Of a stretch of 64,000 bases of DNA, positions 6,138 to 15,934 are shown piece after piece. A program made the position numbers and the translations under genes. The notes below the pieces were generated by a model that saw only the letters and a list, made by a program, of their open reading frames with translations, ran no database searches and was not told where the DNA came from. Each line of letters starts with the position of its first letter. The stretch's first letter is position 1. This stretch comes from an uncultured Prevotella sp. (GTDB lineage Bacteria > Bacteroidota > Bacteroidia > Bacteroidales > Bacteroidaceae), in assembly GCA_905234145.1 (NCBI GenBank), contig CAJOGK010000005.1, forward strand, positions 1 through 64,000, given 5' to 3'.

Positions 6138-9100
6138 TTCTTTGCCGTGGTGCTGATATTTACCAGGTGTACGATATTCAGATAAGGGATGCCCGTGTTG
6201 GCCTCAAGACCAATCTCACAGGTACGACTGTTCGAATAGCCCACCTCGATCTTGTTCTTTTCTATCTGTGGCTTCAGCTTGCGCAGGCCATAGCGATTCA
6301 ACTCCGGGAAAGTGAAGCCGCGATCGCCAGCGAATCCGCAACAGCCTACACCTTCTGGAATCAACACGTTGTTCGAACAGAGCTTGGCCAGTGCAATCAT
6401 ATCCTTGTCAACGCCCATCTGACGGGTAGAGCAGGTGATATGGATGGCGATAGGCTTGTCTGTGGGATGGAAGTCAAGACGATCCTTCAGATAGGTCATG
6501 ATAAACTCTGCAGGCTCATAGAGCTTCATCTTTTTCATTACCTTCTTCATACGATGCAGACAGGGACTCTGACCACAGAGCACAGGATACTTACCCTGCT
6601 CAGAGGCTTTCCAGAGCGCAGCCTCCAGTTCGGCACTCTTACGGTCGGCAATGTCGAGCATACCTTTCGACTCCCAGATCTGTCCGCAGCACATCCGCTC
6701 CATACCCTCTGGGAAGATCACTTCGTAGCCAGCCTTCGCCATTAGCTGGATCACCTCATCGACAAGGGCGTGCTTGAAAGGAGCTTCTTTTGAAAGACCC
6801 ATCGTCTGGTTGATACAGCTGGGGAAATAGACCACCTTCAGGTCGGAGTGCTGTCCTTCGTGGTGTGGGATACTCTTCTCAATGATAAACTGAGTGAGGT
6901 CTGATTTCTTGGGTTGGCGTTTCTTCTTAGGCATGGCGGTGGTCCATAATGGCATACCCATCTTGTTCATCGTGCGACAAACGGTCGTCATCAGCGTAGG
7001 TCCTAAGGTGACGTGAGCTGCATGAGCCACATCGAGCACCACGCGCAGACCACTCTTGATGCCTGCCATGTGGTCGGCAGCAAACTCGCCAATCTTGCGC
7101 CCCATGGGGTTCTTGTTCATGTCAAGTTGGCGAATGAGGTGGGTCAACTCTCCCGTATTGATCTTCATCGGGCACGAGGTAGAGCAGAGACCATCAGCAG
7201 CACAGGTCTGATCACCATAATACTTATATTGCTTGCGCAGGGTAGCGGCACGCTCCGGATTCTGACCAGTCTTCTCCAGATAAAGAATCTCACGCTGAAC
7301 GGCGATACGCATACGAGACGATAGCGTCAGTCCGCACGACATACAGTTTACCTCGCAGAAGCCACATTCGATACACTTGTTGGCGCGCTTTACCTGTTCG
7401 ATCGTTTCCTTGGCTGTAGAGTGCTCTGGCTCCATGAGATAATGACCGCCATCGGGCACACTCGAAAAGTCGTAGTCGAGCACAGGCAGTGGTTTCAGAT
7501 CCTTGATGAAGCAATCTGGATCGTAGTTGAAAATCACACCTCTGTTCAGCAGATTATCCGGGTCGAAGATCGCCTTCAATTCCTTCATGGCCTCGTAGGC
7601 CTCGTCGCCCCACTCGTATTGTACGAATGGTGCCATGTTGCGACCCGTACCGTGCTCAGCCTTCAATGAGCCATCGTAGCCCTCAACTACCAGTTTCGCT
7701 ACGTCGCGCATCATCTCTGCATAGCGAGCCACCTCGTGCTCGTCGGCAAAGCTCTGGTTCAGGATAAAGTGGTAGTTGCCTTCGAAGGCGTGGCCATAGA
7801 TACAAGCGTCGTTGTAGCCATGATCGGCAATCAGCTTTTGCAGTTTTACAGTAGCCTCTGGCAGCGACTCGATGGGGAAGGCCACATCCTCAATCAAACA
7901 TGAGGTGCCTATGGGGCGCGTACCTCCCACACTGGGGAAGATACCCGAGCGAATCGCCCAGTACTTGCCGTAAACAGCAGGATCCTCCGTAAACTCCGCA
8001 GGGATATAGAGCTTGAACTGACTCAGACAATCCTGAATCTTCGCAATCTTTTCAAGCAGCTGCTCATGCGTGATACCCTTGGTCTCGGTGAGGATAGCTG
8101 TCAGGCCCTTGTAATCACCAGGCTTTACACCAGGAATCTTTCCGGCATCCACATCCTTCTTATACTGCAGATAGACGGGATCATCGACAGAAGCCAGTGA
8201 CATGTAGTCGAGCATCTCAGCCGACTTCACCACGAGATTTTCGGCACTATAGGTCAGATCGTCCTCGCCAGCCTTCATCTTCTTCATCGCTACTACCGCC
8301 TCGCAACTCTCCTTCATGGTGAGGAAGTAAACCATGGCAGAGGCCTTGTACTTGTAGTCGTGGAGGGTCTTCATGGTTACCTCAGAGAGGAAGGCGAGGG
8401 TACCCTCAGAACCTACCATCGAGTGGGCGATGATGTCGAATGGGTCATCGTAGGCGATGAGTGGGCGCAGGTTCAGACCCGTTACGTTCTTAATACTATA
8501 TTTGGTACGTATGCGCGAGGCCAGCTTCTCATTGGCGCGCACCTTATCGCGAAGGGCTTCGATTTTCTCCAGAAACTCCGGATGACTCTGTCTGAATGCC
8601 CTGCGACTCTCTTCGTTGCTCGTATCGAGGATGGTGCCATCAGTGAGGATGATGCGTGCCGATACCATCATGCGATCGCTGTTGGCATGCACACCACAGT
8701 TCATACCCGAGGCATTGTTGATCACGATACCACCCACCATCGCACTGCCTATTGATGCAGGGTCGGGTGGGAACACACGGCCGTAGGGCTTCAGAATCTC
8801 ATTCACTCTTGCTCCCACGATACCAGGCTGAAGCTTAATGGTATCTTGGTTTTTGCCGATTTCATATTTCTCCCAGTGCTTGCCTGCAACGATAAGCACA
8901 CTGTCGGTACAGCTCTGGCCAGAGAGCGATGTGCCTGCAGCGCGGAAAGTAAAGGGCATTTTATGTTTCTGGCATAGCTGGATGATCTTACTGATTTCTT
9001 CCTCGCCATCACTGCGGATGACTACCTTCGGAATCTGGCGATAGAAACTGGCATCCGTTCCCCATCCAAGAGTACGAAGCTCGTCGGTGTAAATTCGGTC

Positions 9101-9145
9101 GTTGGGTAATAGCTGCTTGAGGTCGCTTAAAAATTGATCTAGCAT
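6134..9145 (-). CDS. FAD-binding and Fe-S oxidoreductase (D-lactate dehydrogenase-like)
   Basis: A 1003-residue fusion: FAD_binding_4 domain (about 45-190, with TFRAAGTSLSGQ and DPASIGSAMVGG), FAD-oxidase C-terminal domain (about 250-540), a dicluster ferredoxin segment with CIECGFCEVNC (about 610) and CSTSCPM (about 665), and C-terminal cysteine-rich CCG domains (CCGQIWESKG, CCGFAGDRGF). This architecture is that of membrane-associated D-lactate or 2-hydroxyglutarate dehydrogenases that feed electrons into the respiratory chain or a fumarate reductase route. A lactate-permease gene is divergently transcribed next door, which favours lactate. The enantiomer and the acceptor are inference. Confidence 0.88.
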   Translation of the reverse strand: MLDQFLSDLKQLLPNDRIYTDELRTLGWGTDASFYRQIPKVVIRSDGEEEISKIIQLCQKHKMPFTFRAAGTSLSGQSCTDSVLIVAGKHWEKYEIGKNQDTIKLQPGIVGARVNEILKPYGRVFPPDPASIGSAMVGGIVINNASGMNCGVHANSDRMMVSARIILTDGTILDTSNEESRRAFRQSHPEFLEKIEALRDKVRANEKLASRIRTKYSIKNVTGLNLRPLIAYDDPFDIIAHSMVGSEGTLAFLSEVTMKTLHDYKYKASAMVYFLTMKESCEAVVAMKKMKAGEDDLTYSAENLVVKSAEMLDYMSLASVDDPVYLQYKKDVDAGKIPGVKPGDYKGLTAILTETKGITHEQLLEKIAKIQDCLSQFKLYIPAEFTEDPAVYGKYWAIRSGIFPSVGGTRPIGTSCLIEDVAFPIESLPEATVKLQKLIADHGYNDACIYGHAFEGNYHFILNQSFADEHEVARYAEMMRDVAKLVVEGYDGSLKAEHGTGRNMAPFVQYEWGDEAYEAMKELKAIFDPDNLLNRGVIFNYDPDCFIKDLKPLPVLDYDFSSVPDGGHYLMEPEHSTAKETIEQVKRANKCIECGFCEVNCMSCGLTLSSRMRIAVQREILYLEKTGQNPERAATLRKQYKYYGDQTCAADGLCSTSCPMKINTGELTHLIRQLDMNKNPMGRKIGEFAADHMAGIKSGLRVVLDVAHAAHVTLGPTLMTTVCRTMNKMGMPLWTTAMPKKKRQPKKSDLTQFIIEKSIPHHEGQHSDLKVVYFPSCINQTMGLSKEAPFKHALVDEVIQLMAKAGYEVIFPEGMERMCCGQIWESKGMLDIADRKSAELEAALWKASEQGKYPVLCGQSPCLHRMKKVMKKMKLYEPAEFIMTYLKDRLDFHPTDKPIAIHITCSTRQMGVDKDMIALAKLCSNNVLIPEGVGCCGFAGDRGFTFPELNRYGLRKLKPQIEKNKIEVGYSNSRTCEIGLEANTGIPYLNIVHLVNISTTAKK

Positions 9146-9193
9146 AGGGCGTTATTGGGGTTTTAAGTAAAACAATCGAGTATTATTATGCCA

Positions 9194-9283
9194 CAAAGAT
9201 ACAAAAAAAATCGATTGATACTAACTTTTTTTTATTTTTTCACTAAAAAATGTGTAATATCTCGCAAAATCTTCGTATATTTG
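9194..9283. promoter_or_regulatory. Divergent promoters of the lactate locus
   Basis: On the minus strand TATCTTTG (9194-9201) lies upstream of the dehydrogenase gene. On the plus strand TATATTTG (9276-9283) lies upstream of the permease. Both fit the -7 consensus TAnnTTTG. The roughly 70-bp space between them is very AT-rich and is the natural place for a shared regulator; no clear operator palindrome is visible. Confidence 0.6.
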
Positions 9284-9335
9284 GCCACAAATAATAATTA
9301 GCGTAGATAATTACAAATTTAATAACTAAATTCCT

Positions 9336-10940
9336 ATGACAGCTCTCATTTCCGTTATCCCCATCCTATTGCTTATTGTGCTGATGATGGGATTCAAAGT
9401 TTCAGGCTACAAGAGTGCCGTAATTACTCTTATCGTAACAGTTATTCTGGCTTTGTTTGCTGTACCTGCGATGGGCATTTTGCCAGAGAAATTTGCTGAT
9501 GTTTCAATCTATGGCATTACCTTGTGGTCTGTCATAGAGGGTTTCCTCAAGGCTTGCTTCCCTATTATTCTGATTATCATCTGCGCTATCTTCAGTTACA
9601 ACATCCTTTGTGAGACGAAGGAGATCGAGACCATTAAGACGCAGTTTATCCAGATGACCTCTGACAAGGGTCTGTTGGTACTGTTGTTGACATGGGGTCT
9701 TGGTGGTGTGCTCGAAGGTATGGCTGGTTTCGGAACCGCTGTGGCCATCCCTGCTGCCATCCTGATAGGCTTGGGCTTTAAGCCGATGTTCTCAGCTGTT
9801 ATCTGTCTGGTGGCCAATACCGTTGCCGTAGGCTTCGGAGCTGTGGGCTTGCCAGCAACCACGTTGGCAAATCAGGTGGCTGTTAGTGGTGTGGCTACTC
9901 CAGAGGAGCTTTGCGAGGTGGCTACCTTTATCATTCTGCAGCTCTCGCTGATGTTCTTCATCACCCCGTTCCTCATCTTGATGATGACCGATCGTACGAA
10001 GATCATGAAGAATCTCACTATCGCCCTCTTCGTAGGTGCTTTCTCAATCACCGTTCAGTTCTGCTGCGCCCACTTCATTGGTCCTGAGACCCCTGCTATC
10101 CTGGGTTCAGTCGCTGCGATTATCGCCATGCTGATTTACAATAAACTCTTTATCAAGAAAGAGAGTGCTGCCGATACCGTACAGGTAGAGCACAAGCAGT
10201 TTGGCCTTGCTAAGACCCTGAAGGCTTGGAGCGTATATGGCCTCATTATTTTCTTCATCCTCATTTCGAGCAAGATTGTTCCTCCTATCAACGAGCTTCT
10301 GAACCAAACGCTGGTTACCAAGTTCGAACTGCCCGTTATTGGCAATACCTTTAAGTTCGGTTGGTTGTCGAATGCTGGTTTGATGATTTTCCTCGGTGCT
10401 GTGATTGGCGGTCTGATTCAGGGTATGAGTTTTGGCAGACTGATGAAGCTGTTGGCTAAGACCACGCTGAATCTTCAGAAGACGGTTGTTACCATCTGTT
10501 GCTTGGTAGCAATGGCGATGCTGATGAACAATACGGGTATGACCAACGATATTGCTAAGGGACTTGTAGCCCTTACAGGTTCTGCCTTCCCATTCTTCGC
10601 ACCGCTGATTGGTTCGATTGGTACCTTCGTAACAGGTTCTGCTACCAATGCGAATATCCTCTTCGGTAAGTTGCAGGCTACCGCTGCGAGCGACCTCGGT
10701 TTGGTAAATCAGGGCACCTTCTTTGGCGTAACAGGTAGCGAGACCAACTGGCTTGCTGCTGCTAACTGTGCAGGTTCTGAGGGTGGTAAGTTGCTTTCAC
10801 CGCAGAGTATCGCGATTGCTACTGCCGCCTGCGACATGGAGGGTCAGGATGGTGACATCATGCGCAAGACAATGCCGTTCGCTATCTTCTGGATCCTCAT
10901 GAACGGCCTCATGGTATTCCTCGGCCTCCACGTGATTTAA
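9336..10940 (+). CDS. lctP: L-lactate permease family transporter
   Basis: A 534-residue integral membrane protein of the LctP/GlcA lactate:proton symporter family, with about 12-14 hydrophobic segments and the conserved GVLEGMAGFGTAVAIPAAIL block near residue 130, plus GSIGTFVTGSATNANILF near 430. Length matches the family (about 530-560). It would import lactate (or glycolate) for the divergently encoded FAD/Fe-S dehydrogenase. The start at ATG 9336 follows an AT-rich leader with no Shine-Dalgarno. GC content and codon use match the neighbours. Confidence 0.92.
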   Translation: MTALISVIPILLLIVLMMGFKVSGYKSAVITLIVTVILALFAVPAMGILPEKFADVSIYGITLWSVIEGFLKACFPIILIIICAIFSYNILCETKEIETIKTQFIQMTSDKGLLVLLLTWGLGGVLEGMAGFGTAVAIPAAILIGLGFKPMFSAVICLVANTVAVGFGAVGLPATTLANQVAVSGVATPEELCEVATFIILQLSLMFFITPFLILMMTDRTKIMKNLTIALFVGAFSITVQFCCAHFIGPETPAILGSVAAIIAMLIYNKLFIKKESAADTVQVEHKQFGLAKTLKAWSVYGLIIFFILISSKIVPPINELLNQTLVTKFELPVIGNTFKFGWLSNAGLMIFLGAVIGGLIQGMSFGRLMKLLAKTTLNLQKTVVTICCLVAMAMLMNNTGMTNDIAKGLVALTGSAFPFFAPLIGSIGTFVTGSATNANILFGKLQATAASDLGLVNQGTFFGVTGSETNWLAAANCAGSEGGKLLSPQSIAIATAACDMEGQDGDIMRKTMPFAIFWILMNGLMVFLGLHVI

Positions 10941-10951
10941 GATTTTATAAA

Positions 10952-11118
10952 CACCACGAATTAAGCGAATTTCACGAATTTTTAGCTGCGCACAGATATT
11001 ATTACGAATTTCACGAATAGGCTGGCGCAGCAAAAATTCGTGAAATTCGCTGTATCTTATGCATCATTATCATGCCGTTCTGCATAGAATAATTTGTGTA
11101 ATTCGTTTAATTCGTGGT
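10952..11118. terminator. Nested inverted repeat of ACGAATT tracts between convergent genes
   Basis: Outer arms are 10953-10970 (ACCACGAATTAAGCGAAT) and 11101-11118, complementary at 17 of 18 bases. Inner arms are 10965-10991 and 11025-11050, complementary over about 26 bases with one bulge, ending in GCTGCGC/GCGCAGC. A third ACGAATTTCACGAAT copy lies in the loop. The block separates the stop of lctP from the stop of the convergent MFS gene, so a bidirectional terminator is a natural role. The stem is unusually long and built from the dispersed ACGAATT words. Confidence 0.65.
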
Positions 11119-11146
11119 CGTTATAATACATGCAAAGTTGTATCCT

Positions 11147-12331
11147 TTATCTAACAGTAGGGTTTAGGTTCCTTTGCAAGAAGAACTGTTTCGTCGCTAG
11201 GAAGAAGCAGAGTACGCCTGACGAGTTAACCAGTACCACTGACCAGAAAGCTGCACTATAGCCAAGTAGCTCAGCAATTACGCCTCCTAATAAGATTCCC
11301 AGTCCCATGCCGATATCCCATGAAATCAGGATGGTAGAGTTCGCTGTGCCCCGTTGGTTGTTGCCAGCGACGTTAATCGTCATGTTCTGGAAGGCAGGCC
11401 ACATGTGACCATTTCCCAAGCCTATCAATAGTGCCGAGCCATAATAGCCCACATCGTTCGGAACAAGGATAAACAGCGTGTAGCCGATGAGTGAAATCAC
11501 CATGCCAGAGCCAGCATTAAAAGTTACCCTTCCCTCTCTCAGCGCCTTGCTGCCTTGCAGTCGCGACAGCATCAGTCCTACCGAGCAAAGCATGAAATAC
11601 GTGCCCGTACCGCTTGTAATGCCCATCACCTCCTTGCCGTAGATCGCCAGATAATTGCTTAGTACCCCGAAGCTAAAGCCAAAGGCCACCATGTTCAGTC
11701 CCAGCAACCAACCCCTTATCAGGAAGAATCTGTCGAGCGATAACTTCTGCTTGTTGCGCACGATCTCCTTCGCGGGTAGTTTTACGGTAGCATCCGTCAG
11801 CAAGCCTGCAAACGCTACAATCAGCGCCAACCAGAAGATAAACTCAAAGCTGTTGGTAAGTTCGTAAATCATAATGCCGATGGTAGGTCCTAGCGCCATG
11901 GCCAGATTATTGCTCAGGCCATAGTAGCCAATGCCCTCTGTCCTGCGGCTCGATGGCAATACATCGATGGCTACGGTTGCATTCGCTGTGGTCAGTGTGC
12001 CGAAGGGCGCGCCATGCAGCGTTCTTACGATGGTGAATAGTAGCAAGGTCGATGCCGCCAGATAGCCTGCAAAGAAAATGGCAAACGCCCCGAAGCTCGC
12101 CATCAGCACCAGCTTGCGAGGAAACGAATCCACCAGATAGCCACTCAGCGGACGAATCATCAGGGCCGTGATGGTATAGCCCGAGAGCACCAGTCCTATC
12201 ACGTCTTTCGTAGCTCCGAAATGCTCACTCAGGTAGAGCGGCAATAGTGGTGTCAGGATGTAAAAAGCAAAGAATAGCGTAAAGTTCGCTACCATCACCT
12301 TACAATAGTTTTTGTTCCAGAGTTTCTCCAT
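11147..12331 (-). CDS. MFS transporter
   Basis: A 394-residue major facilitator with 12 predicted membrane segments. The motif-A region is seen after the second helix (IRPLSGYLVDSFPRKLVL). The overall pattern is that of DHA-type drug or metabolite exporters, but the substrate cannot be told. The -7 box on the minus strand (TACCTTTG, 12339-12346) ends only 7 bp before the ATG at 12331, predicting a leaderless or nearly leaderless mRNA. It is convergent with lctP and divergent from the GH9 gene. Confidence 0.85.
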   Translation of the reverse strand: MEKLWNKNYCKVMVANFTLFFAFYILTPLLPLYLSEHFGATKDVIGLVLSGYTITALMIRPLSGYLVDSFPRKLVLMASFGAFAIFFAGYLAASTLLLFTIVRTLHGAPFGTLTTANATVAIDVLPSSRRTEGIGYYGLSNNLAMALGPTIGIMIYELTNSFEFIFWLALIVAFAGLLTDATVKLPAKEIVRNKQKLSLDRFFLIRGWLLGLNMVAFGFSFGVLSNYLAIYGKEVMGITSGTGTYFMLCSVGLMLSRLQGSKALREGRVTFNAGSGMVISLIGYTLFILVPNDVGYYGSALLIGLGNGHMWPAFQNMTINVAGNNQRGTANSTILISWDIGMGLGILLGGVIAELLGYSAAFWSVVLVNSSGVLCFFLATKQFFLQRNLNPTVR

Positions 12332-12472
12332 TGGACTGCAAAGGTACTACTTTTTTCAAAGTCGCCACCTTTCCTAACGTTAATGATTTATAAAATTGCC
12401 CCTAGCCGATTTTACTTTCCCCTCCCTCGCGCGTATATATAATAAGGTAACATTATCAACTAAATAGCATTT

Positions 12473-14911
12473 ATGAAACATTTACTTACTGCATGCCTGT
12501 TGGCGTCGGCCATCGCATGCCCAGCACAAGACCTCAAACTTAACGACCTCGATTACTTCGAGCGCCAAGGTGTTAATCTGCTCGTATTCAGCAACAGCTT
12601 CAATGGCGGTTTCAACGACGAGAAGAACTCAGGTATTGAGGTCATCCACCACGGTGTGCGCACCATTCAGGGAGGCGCCGTCCGTTTGAACAATACCCCT
12701 GAGCAGTGGGACCTCGTGCCCCGTATGACCGATCGTAAGGTAGATCGCCAGAAAGGTACCATCGAGGTAGCCCTGCGTTACGATGATTACGATTTCGATA
12801 GCCGTATCGTGGTATCAGCCAAAGGTCAGGGTGTAGAGATTGCCGTATGGCTCGATAAGCCCGTGCCCGAAAAGCTTGCTGGCGAGGCAGGTCTTAATAT
12901 CGAGTTCCTCCCTTCTCAGTATTGGCTCAAGACGTTTACGATGGATGGCCGTTTGAATCGCTTCCCGCGTTACGCCACCTCTCAGACCATCACTCGTCCT
13001 AATAGCGAGAAGCCCCGTCAGTTTAAAGGCTTCAAGACCTACGACGATCGCGGTACCAATCGCTTTGTCGACCCTCTGCCCTTAGAGACGGGTCATACCC
13101 TCCTGGTAGCTCCCGAAACCCCAGAGCGCATGGTACGTATCAGCAGCAGCGATGCCGAGCTGAAACTCTACGATGGCCGTATGCTCGCCCAGAACGGCTG
13201 GTTTGTATTGCGTAGCGTGCTCCCCAAGGGTAAAACGGGTAAGGTAGTTACTTGGACCGTTGAGCCTCATGCCGTTCCTGGTTGGATTCGCGAGCCCAAC
13301 ATCGGTTTCTCTCAGGTAGGCTATATCCCCAGTCAGCCCAAGGTAGCCGTGATCGAGCTCGATAAGAAAGACCAGCCCAAGACCACAGCCTCGCTTTATC
13401 GCATCAAGGAAGACGGCACTATCGAAGAGGCCTTCAAGGGCGCTATCCAGCCTTGGGGACCTTTCTATAAATACAATTATGTAAAGTTCGATTTCTCGAG
13501 CGTTCAGCAGCCTGGTGTTTACTATATCCAGTATGGCGACACCAAGACCAATAATTTCCTCATCGACCAACATGTTTACGATAAGATAACCGATGCCACT
13601 ACCGATGTATGGGTACCTATCCACATGGATCACATGTACGTGACCGAGGGCTATCGCACTTGGCATGGCGAGCCTTTCAAGGAGGGTTATCTCCAAGCCC
13701 CTGAGAGCGACCACTTCGACCTCCACAGTCAGGGCGCCACGACCGATACCAAGTATAAGCCCCTCGAACTCATCCCCGGGCTGAATATCGGTGGCTTCTT
13801 CGATGCAGGCGACTTCGACATCGAGACGGGTTCCAATATCAATGTGGTGCAGAACTTCATCCGTGCCTGGGAGCTCTTCAAGCCCGAGCGCGATGAAACC
13901 TTCGTAAGTCAGGAGCAGCGATATGTCGACCTCCATCGCCCCGATGGTGTGCCCGATATCCTGCAGTTTATCGAGCACGGTGTGCTTAATCTCGTGGCTC
14001 AGGCCGAGCAGATAGGCCACATGGCGCAAACGCTCTCTAATTCCGTCCTCGATAACTACCATCACCTGGGCGATGCTGCCTCTATTACCGATGGCCTGCA
14101 TTACGACCCCTCTTTAAAGCCTTACGAGGTGTCAGCCGATGGCAAGCGCAGTGGCACGCCCGACGATATGTGGGCTTTTACCACCCGTAATCCGCGCCTC
14201 GATCTTCAGGCAGCAGGTGTCTTGAATTCTGCGGCTCGCGTGCTTCGAGGCTATAATGACGATTTGGCTGAGCGCGCACAGCGACAGGCTGACCGTCTGC
14301 GTTCCGAGGCAGAGCAACTGCTGAAGGCGAAGAAAGCGCGTCGCGACCCACAGGCTGAGGCCGATTTCGCTTGGTTGACGGGTAGCAACATCACCATGAA
14401 AGTTCAGATTGCCCTCGACAGCATCCCCATGAAGGATGAGGCCTATAAGCAGAGCCTTCGTCCGCTTATCAAGGAGTTTGCCGACTATGTGCAGAGCTTC
14501 GACAAGCAGAATCCCTATGGTGTGCCCATCGGACTGGGCAACTGGGCAGGCGTCAACATGGTGCTTAATTTTGGTATCGCAGTCAATTACGCCCACCTTT
14601 ACTTCCCCGACATCGTAAAGAAAGATGAGATTTATCGCGTGTCGAATTGGCTCTATGGTTGCCATCCTTACCACAACTATTCGTTTGTGGCCGTGGTGGG
14701 AGCAGCTCGCCCCAAGCAAGTGTTCTATGGTAACAACCGTGCCGATTTCTCTGCTATTCCTGGCAATGTAGCGCCAGGCCTGCTGTTCCGTCAGCCCGAC
14801 CATTTCGAGAACTTTGATGACTGGCCTTTCCTCTGGGGTCAGAACGAAGGCACCATCGCTGGCAATACCCAGTATATTATCTTCGGTTCAGCCTTCAAGA
14901 ACCTGCAATAA
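12473..14911 (+). CDS. Glycoside hydrolase family 9 (endoglucanase-type)
   Basis: An 812-residue secreted protein: signal peptide (about 1-20, ending ACPAQ), a beta-rich N-terminal region (about 20-270), a CelD_N Ig-like domain (starting near IGFSQVGYIPSQPKVAVIEL, about 275-365), and the GH9 (alpha/alpha)6 catalytic domain (about 370-810). The GH9 metal/nucleophile-water motif appears as DAGDFD (D444 and D447), and the catalytic acid is most likely E792 in GQNEGTIAG. GH9 enzymes cleave beta-1,4-glucan or related chains. The extra N-terminal domain makes it longer than a minimal GH9. It is monocistronic with a terminator at 14941. Confidence 0.85.
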   Translation: MKHLLTACLLASAIACPAQDLKLNDLDYFERQGVNLLVFSNSFNGGFNDEKNSGIEVIHHGVRTIQGGAVRLNNTPEQWDLVPRMTDRKVDRQKGTIEVALRYDDYDFDSRIVVSAKGQGVEIAVWLDKPVPEKLAGEAGLNIEFLPSQYWLKTFTMDGRLNRFPRYATSQTITRPNSEKPRQFKGFKTYDDRGTNRFVDPLPLETGHTLLVAPETPERMVRISSSDAELKLYDGRMLAQNGWFVLRSVLPKGKTGKVVTWTVEPHAVPGWIREPNIGFSQVGYIPSQPKVAVIELDKKDQPKTTASLYRIKEDGTIEEAFKGAIQPWGPFYKYNYVKFDFSSVQQPGVYYIQYGDTKTNNFLIDQHVYDKITDATTDVWVPIHMDHMYVTEGYRTWHGEPFKEGYLQAPESDHFDLHSQGATTDTKYKPLELIPGLNIGGFFDAGDFDIETGSNINVVQNFIRAWELFKPERDETFVSQEQRYVDLHRPDGVPDILQFIEHGVLNLVAQAEQIGHMAQTLSNSVLDNYHHLGDAASITDGLHYDPSLKPYEVSADGKRSGTPDDMWAFTTRNPRLDLQAAGVLNSAARVLRGYNDDLAERAQRQADRLRSEAEQLLKAKKARRDPQAEADFAWLTGSNITMKVQIALDSIPMKDEAYKQSLRPLIKEFADYVQSFDKQNPYGVPIGLGNWAGVNMVLNFGIAVNYAHLYFPDIVKKDEIYRVSNWLYGCHPYHNYSFVAVVGAARPKQVFYGNNRADFSAIPGNVAPGLLFRQPDHFENFDDWPFLWGQNEGTIAGNTQYIIFGSAFKNLQ

Positions 14912-14940
14912 AAAGTAATGTTAAAATAATCTTAAAATTT

Positions 14941-14972
14941 CCGCATGCTCTTTTGGGGCGTGCGGATTTTTT
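14941..14972 (+). terminator. Intrinsic terminator after the GH9 gene
   Basis: CCGCATGC and GCGTGCGG form an 8-bp stem with one G-T wobble and a T/G-rich loop, followed by a run of T (ATTTTTTTA). It lies 30 bp after the GH9 stop. The T run immediately precedes the TACTTTTG box of the next gene. Confidence 0.8.
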
Positions 14973-14974
14973 TA

Positions 14975-14982
14975 TACTTTTG
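14975..14982 (+). promoter_or_regulatory. -7 box of the FimB/Mfa2-like gene
   Basis: TACTTTTG followed by C matches TAnnTTTG. It sits directly behind the terminator T-run and about 41 bp ahead of the ATG at 15024. Confidence 0.6.
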
Positions 14983-15023
14983 CATTCGATAAATTTAATT
15001 GTTCAACTTTAAAGCTTCTGAAT

Positions 15024-15866
15024 ATGAAGAACAAGTTATTTTCCCATTTGTGGGTCTTCGTGTGTGGTATGATGTTGTGTTTTACAGCGTCGTGTGAGAA
15101 AATGAATCTGGGCGAGAACAAGGAATCGTCGACGGATGATAAGGATGCCAACGTGGTGGTGGGAACCCGTGGCGAGGTGTTTGATTTGTGTAAGCGCCTG
15201 AACTTTATCGTTTACAACTCGGCTGGCGAACGTGTAAATCAGAAAGACCAGACGATAGACGATGAGCAGTTCGGACAGGCGAAGTTTGCCTTGCCTGTAG
15301 GTGAGTATCAACTGGTGATTCTGGCTCACAGTGCGAACGGAAATCCCTCGGTAAACAAGGATTTTAAGATTAACTTTACCAATGCCAAGGGCTATACCGA
15401 CACCTTCTTTGCCTCGAAGAAGCTAAAGGTAGGAGAGGACACGATCCATCTGAATATGGATATGAAGCGCATCGTGGCGAAGATCAGGTTCGTGCCAGAA
15501 GATAAGATTCCTGAAAAGGCCGACAGCATCAGATTCTATTATGAAGGTGGTTCGGGTACGCTCAGTGCCATTAGTGGCTGGGGTGTGGTGAAGTCGAAAC
15601 AGATTGCCTGGCTCGACCGTTCTGACTTTGACAAGCCTATCGAAATCTACACCATCCCCCGTGAGGATAACGACGTGCTGGAGGTAACCGTCAGCTCGTA
15701 TCAGGGGAGCGATATCTTGTCGTCGAAGGTGATCGAAAACATTCCCATTCGCAGAAATTGCGTAACGACCTGTAGGGGCTATATGTTTGACGGCAAGGTA
15801 ACGAAGGTGGAGTTTGACATTACCATCGATGATAATTGGGATGACCCTATAAACTATAGTTTCTGA
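15024..15866 (+). CDS. FimB/Mfa2 family fimbrial-type lipoprotein
   Basis: A 280-residue lipoprotein with signal sequence and lipobox (FTASC, Cys24). The body has the two-part beta-sandwich pattern of Bacteroidales FimB/Mfa2 (Mfa-like) anchor proteins, with LNFIVYNSAGE, LPVGEYQLVILAHS and MKRIVAKIRF as the typical strands. Such proteins anchor or cap type V fimbriae at the outer membrane. No fimbrillin or tip gene is adjacent, so this is a solitary member and its partner must lie elsewhere. It has its own TAnnTTTG promoter. Confidence 0.8.
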   Translation: MKNKLFSHLWVFVCGMMLCFTASCEKMNLGENKESSTDDKDANVVVGTRGEVFDLCKRLNFIVYNSAGERVNQKDQTIDDEQFGQAKFALPVGEYQLVILAHSANGNPSVNKDFKINFTNAKGYTDTFFASKKLKVGEDTIHLNMDMKRIVAKIRFVPEDKIPEKADSIRFYYEGGSGTLSAISGWGVVKSKQIAWLDRSDFDKPIEIYTIPREDNDVLEVTVSSYQGSDILSSKVIENIPIRRNCVTTCRGYMFDGKVTKVEFDITIDDNWDDPINYSF

Positions 15867-15907
15867 AACTTTTAGGGTTAAAATTTGGTCGTGTCGCACA
15901 TTTTATC

Positions 15908-15915
15908 TACTTTTG
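15908..15915 (+). promoter_or_regulatory. -7 box of cysE
   Basis: TACTTTTG followed by CAGCC matches TAnnTTTG and lies 19 bp before the cysE ATG, predicting a leader of about 15 nt. Confidence 0.6.
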
Positions 15916-15934
15916 CAGCCAAAACAAGACTAAG

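Noticed and set aside
13082-14101. Long 339-codon minus-strand ORF
   Set aside because: Lies wholly inside the GH9 gene on the opposite strand; GH9 motifs and composition support the plus-strand reading.
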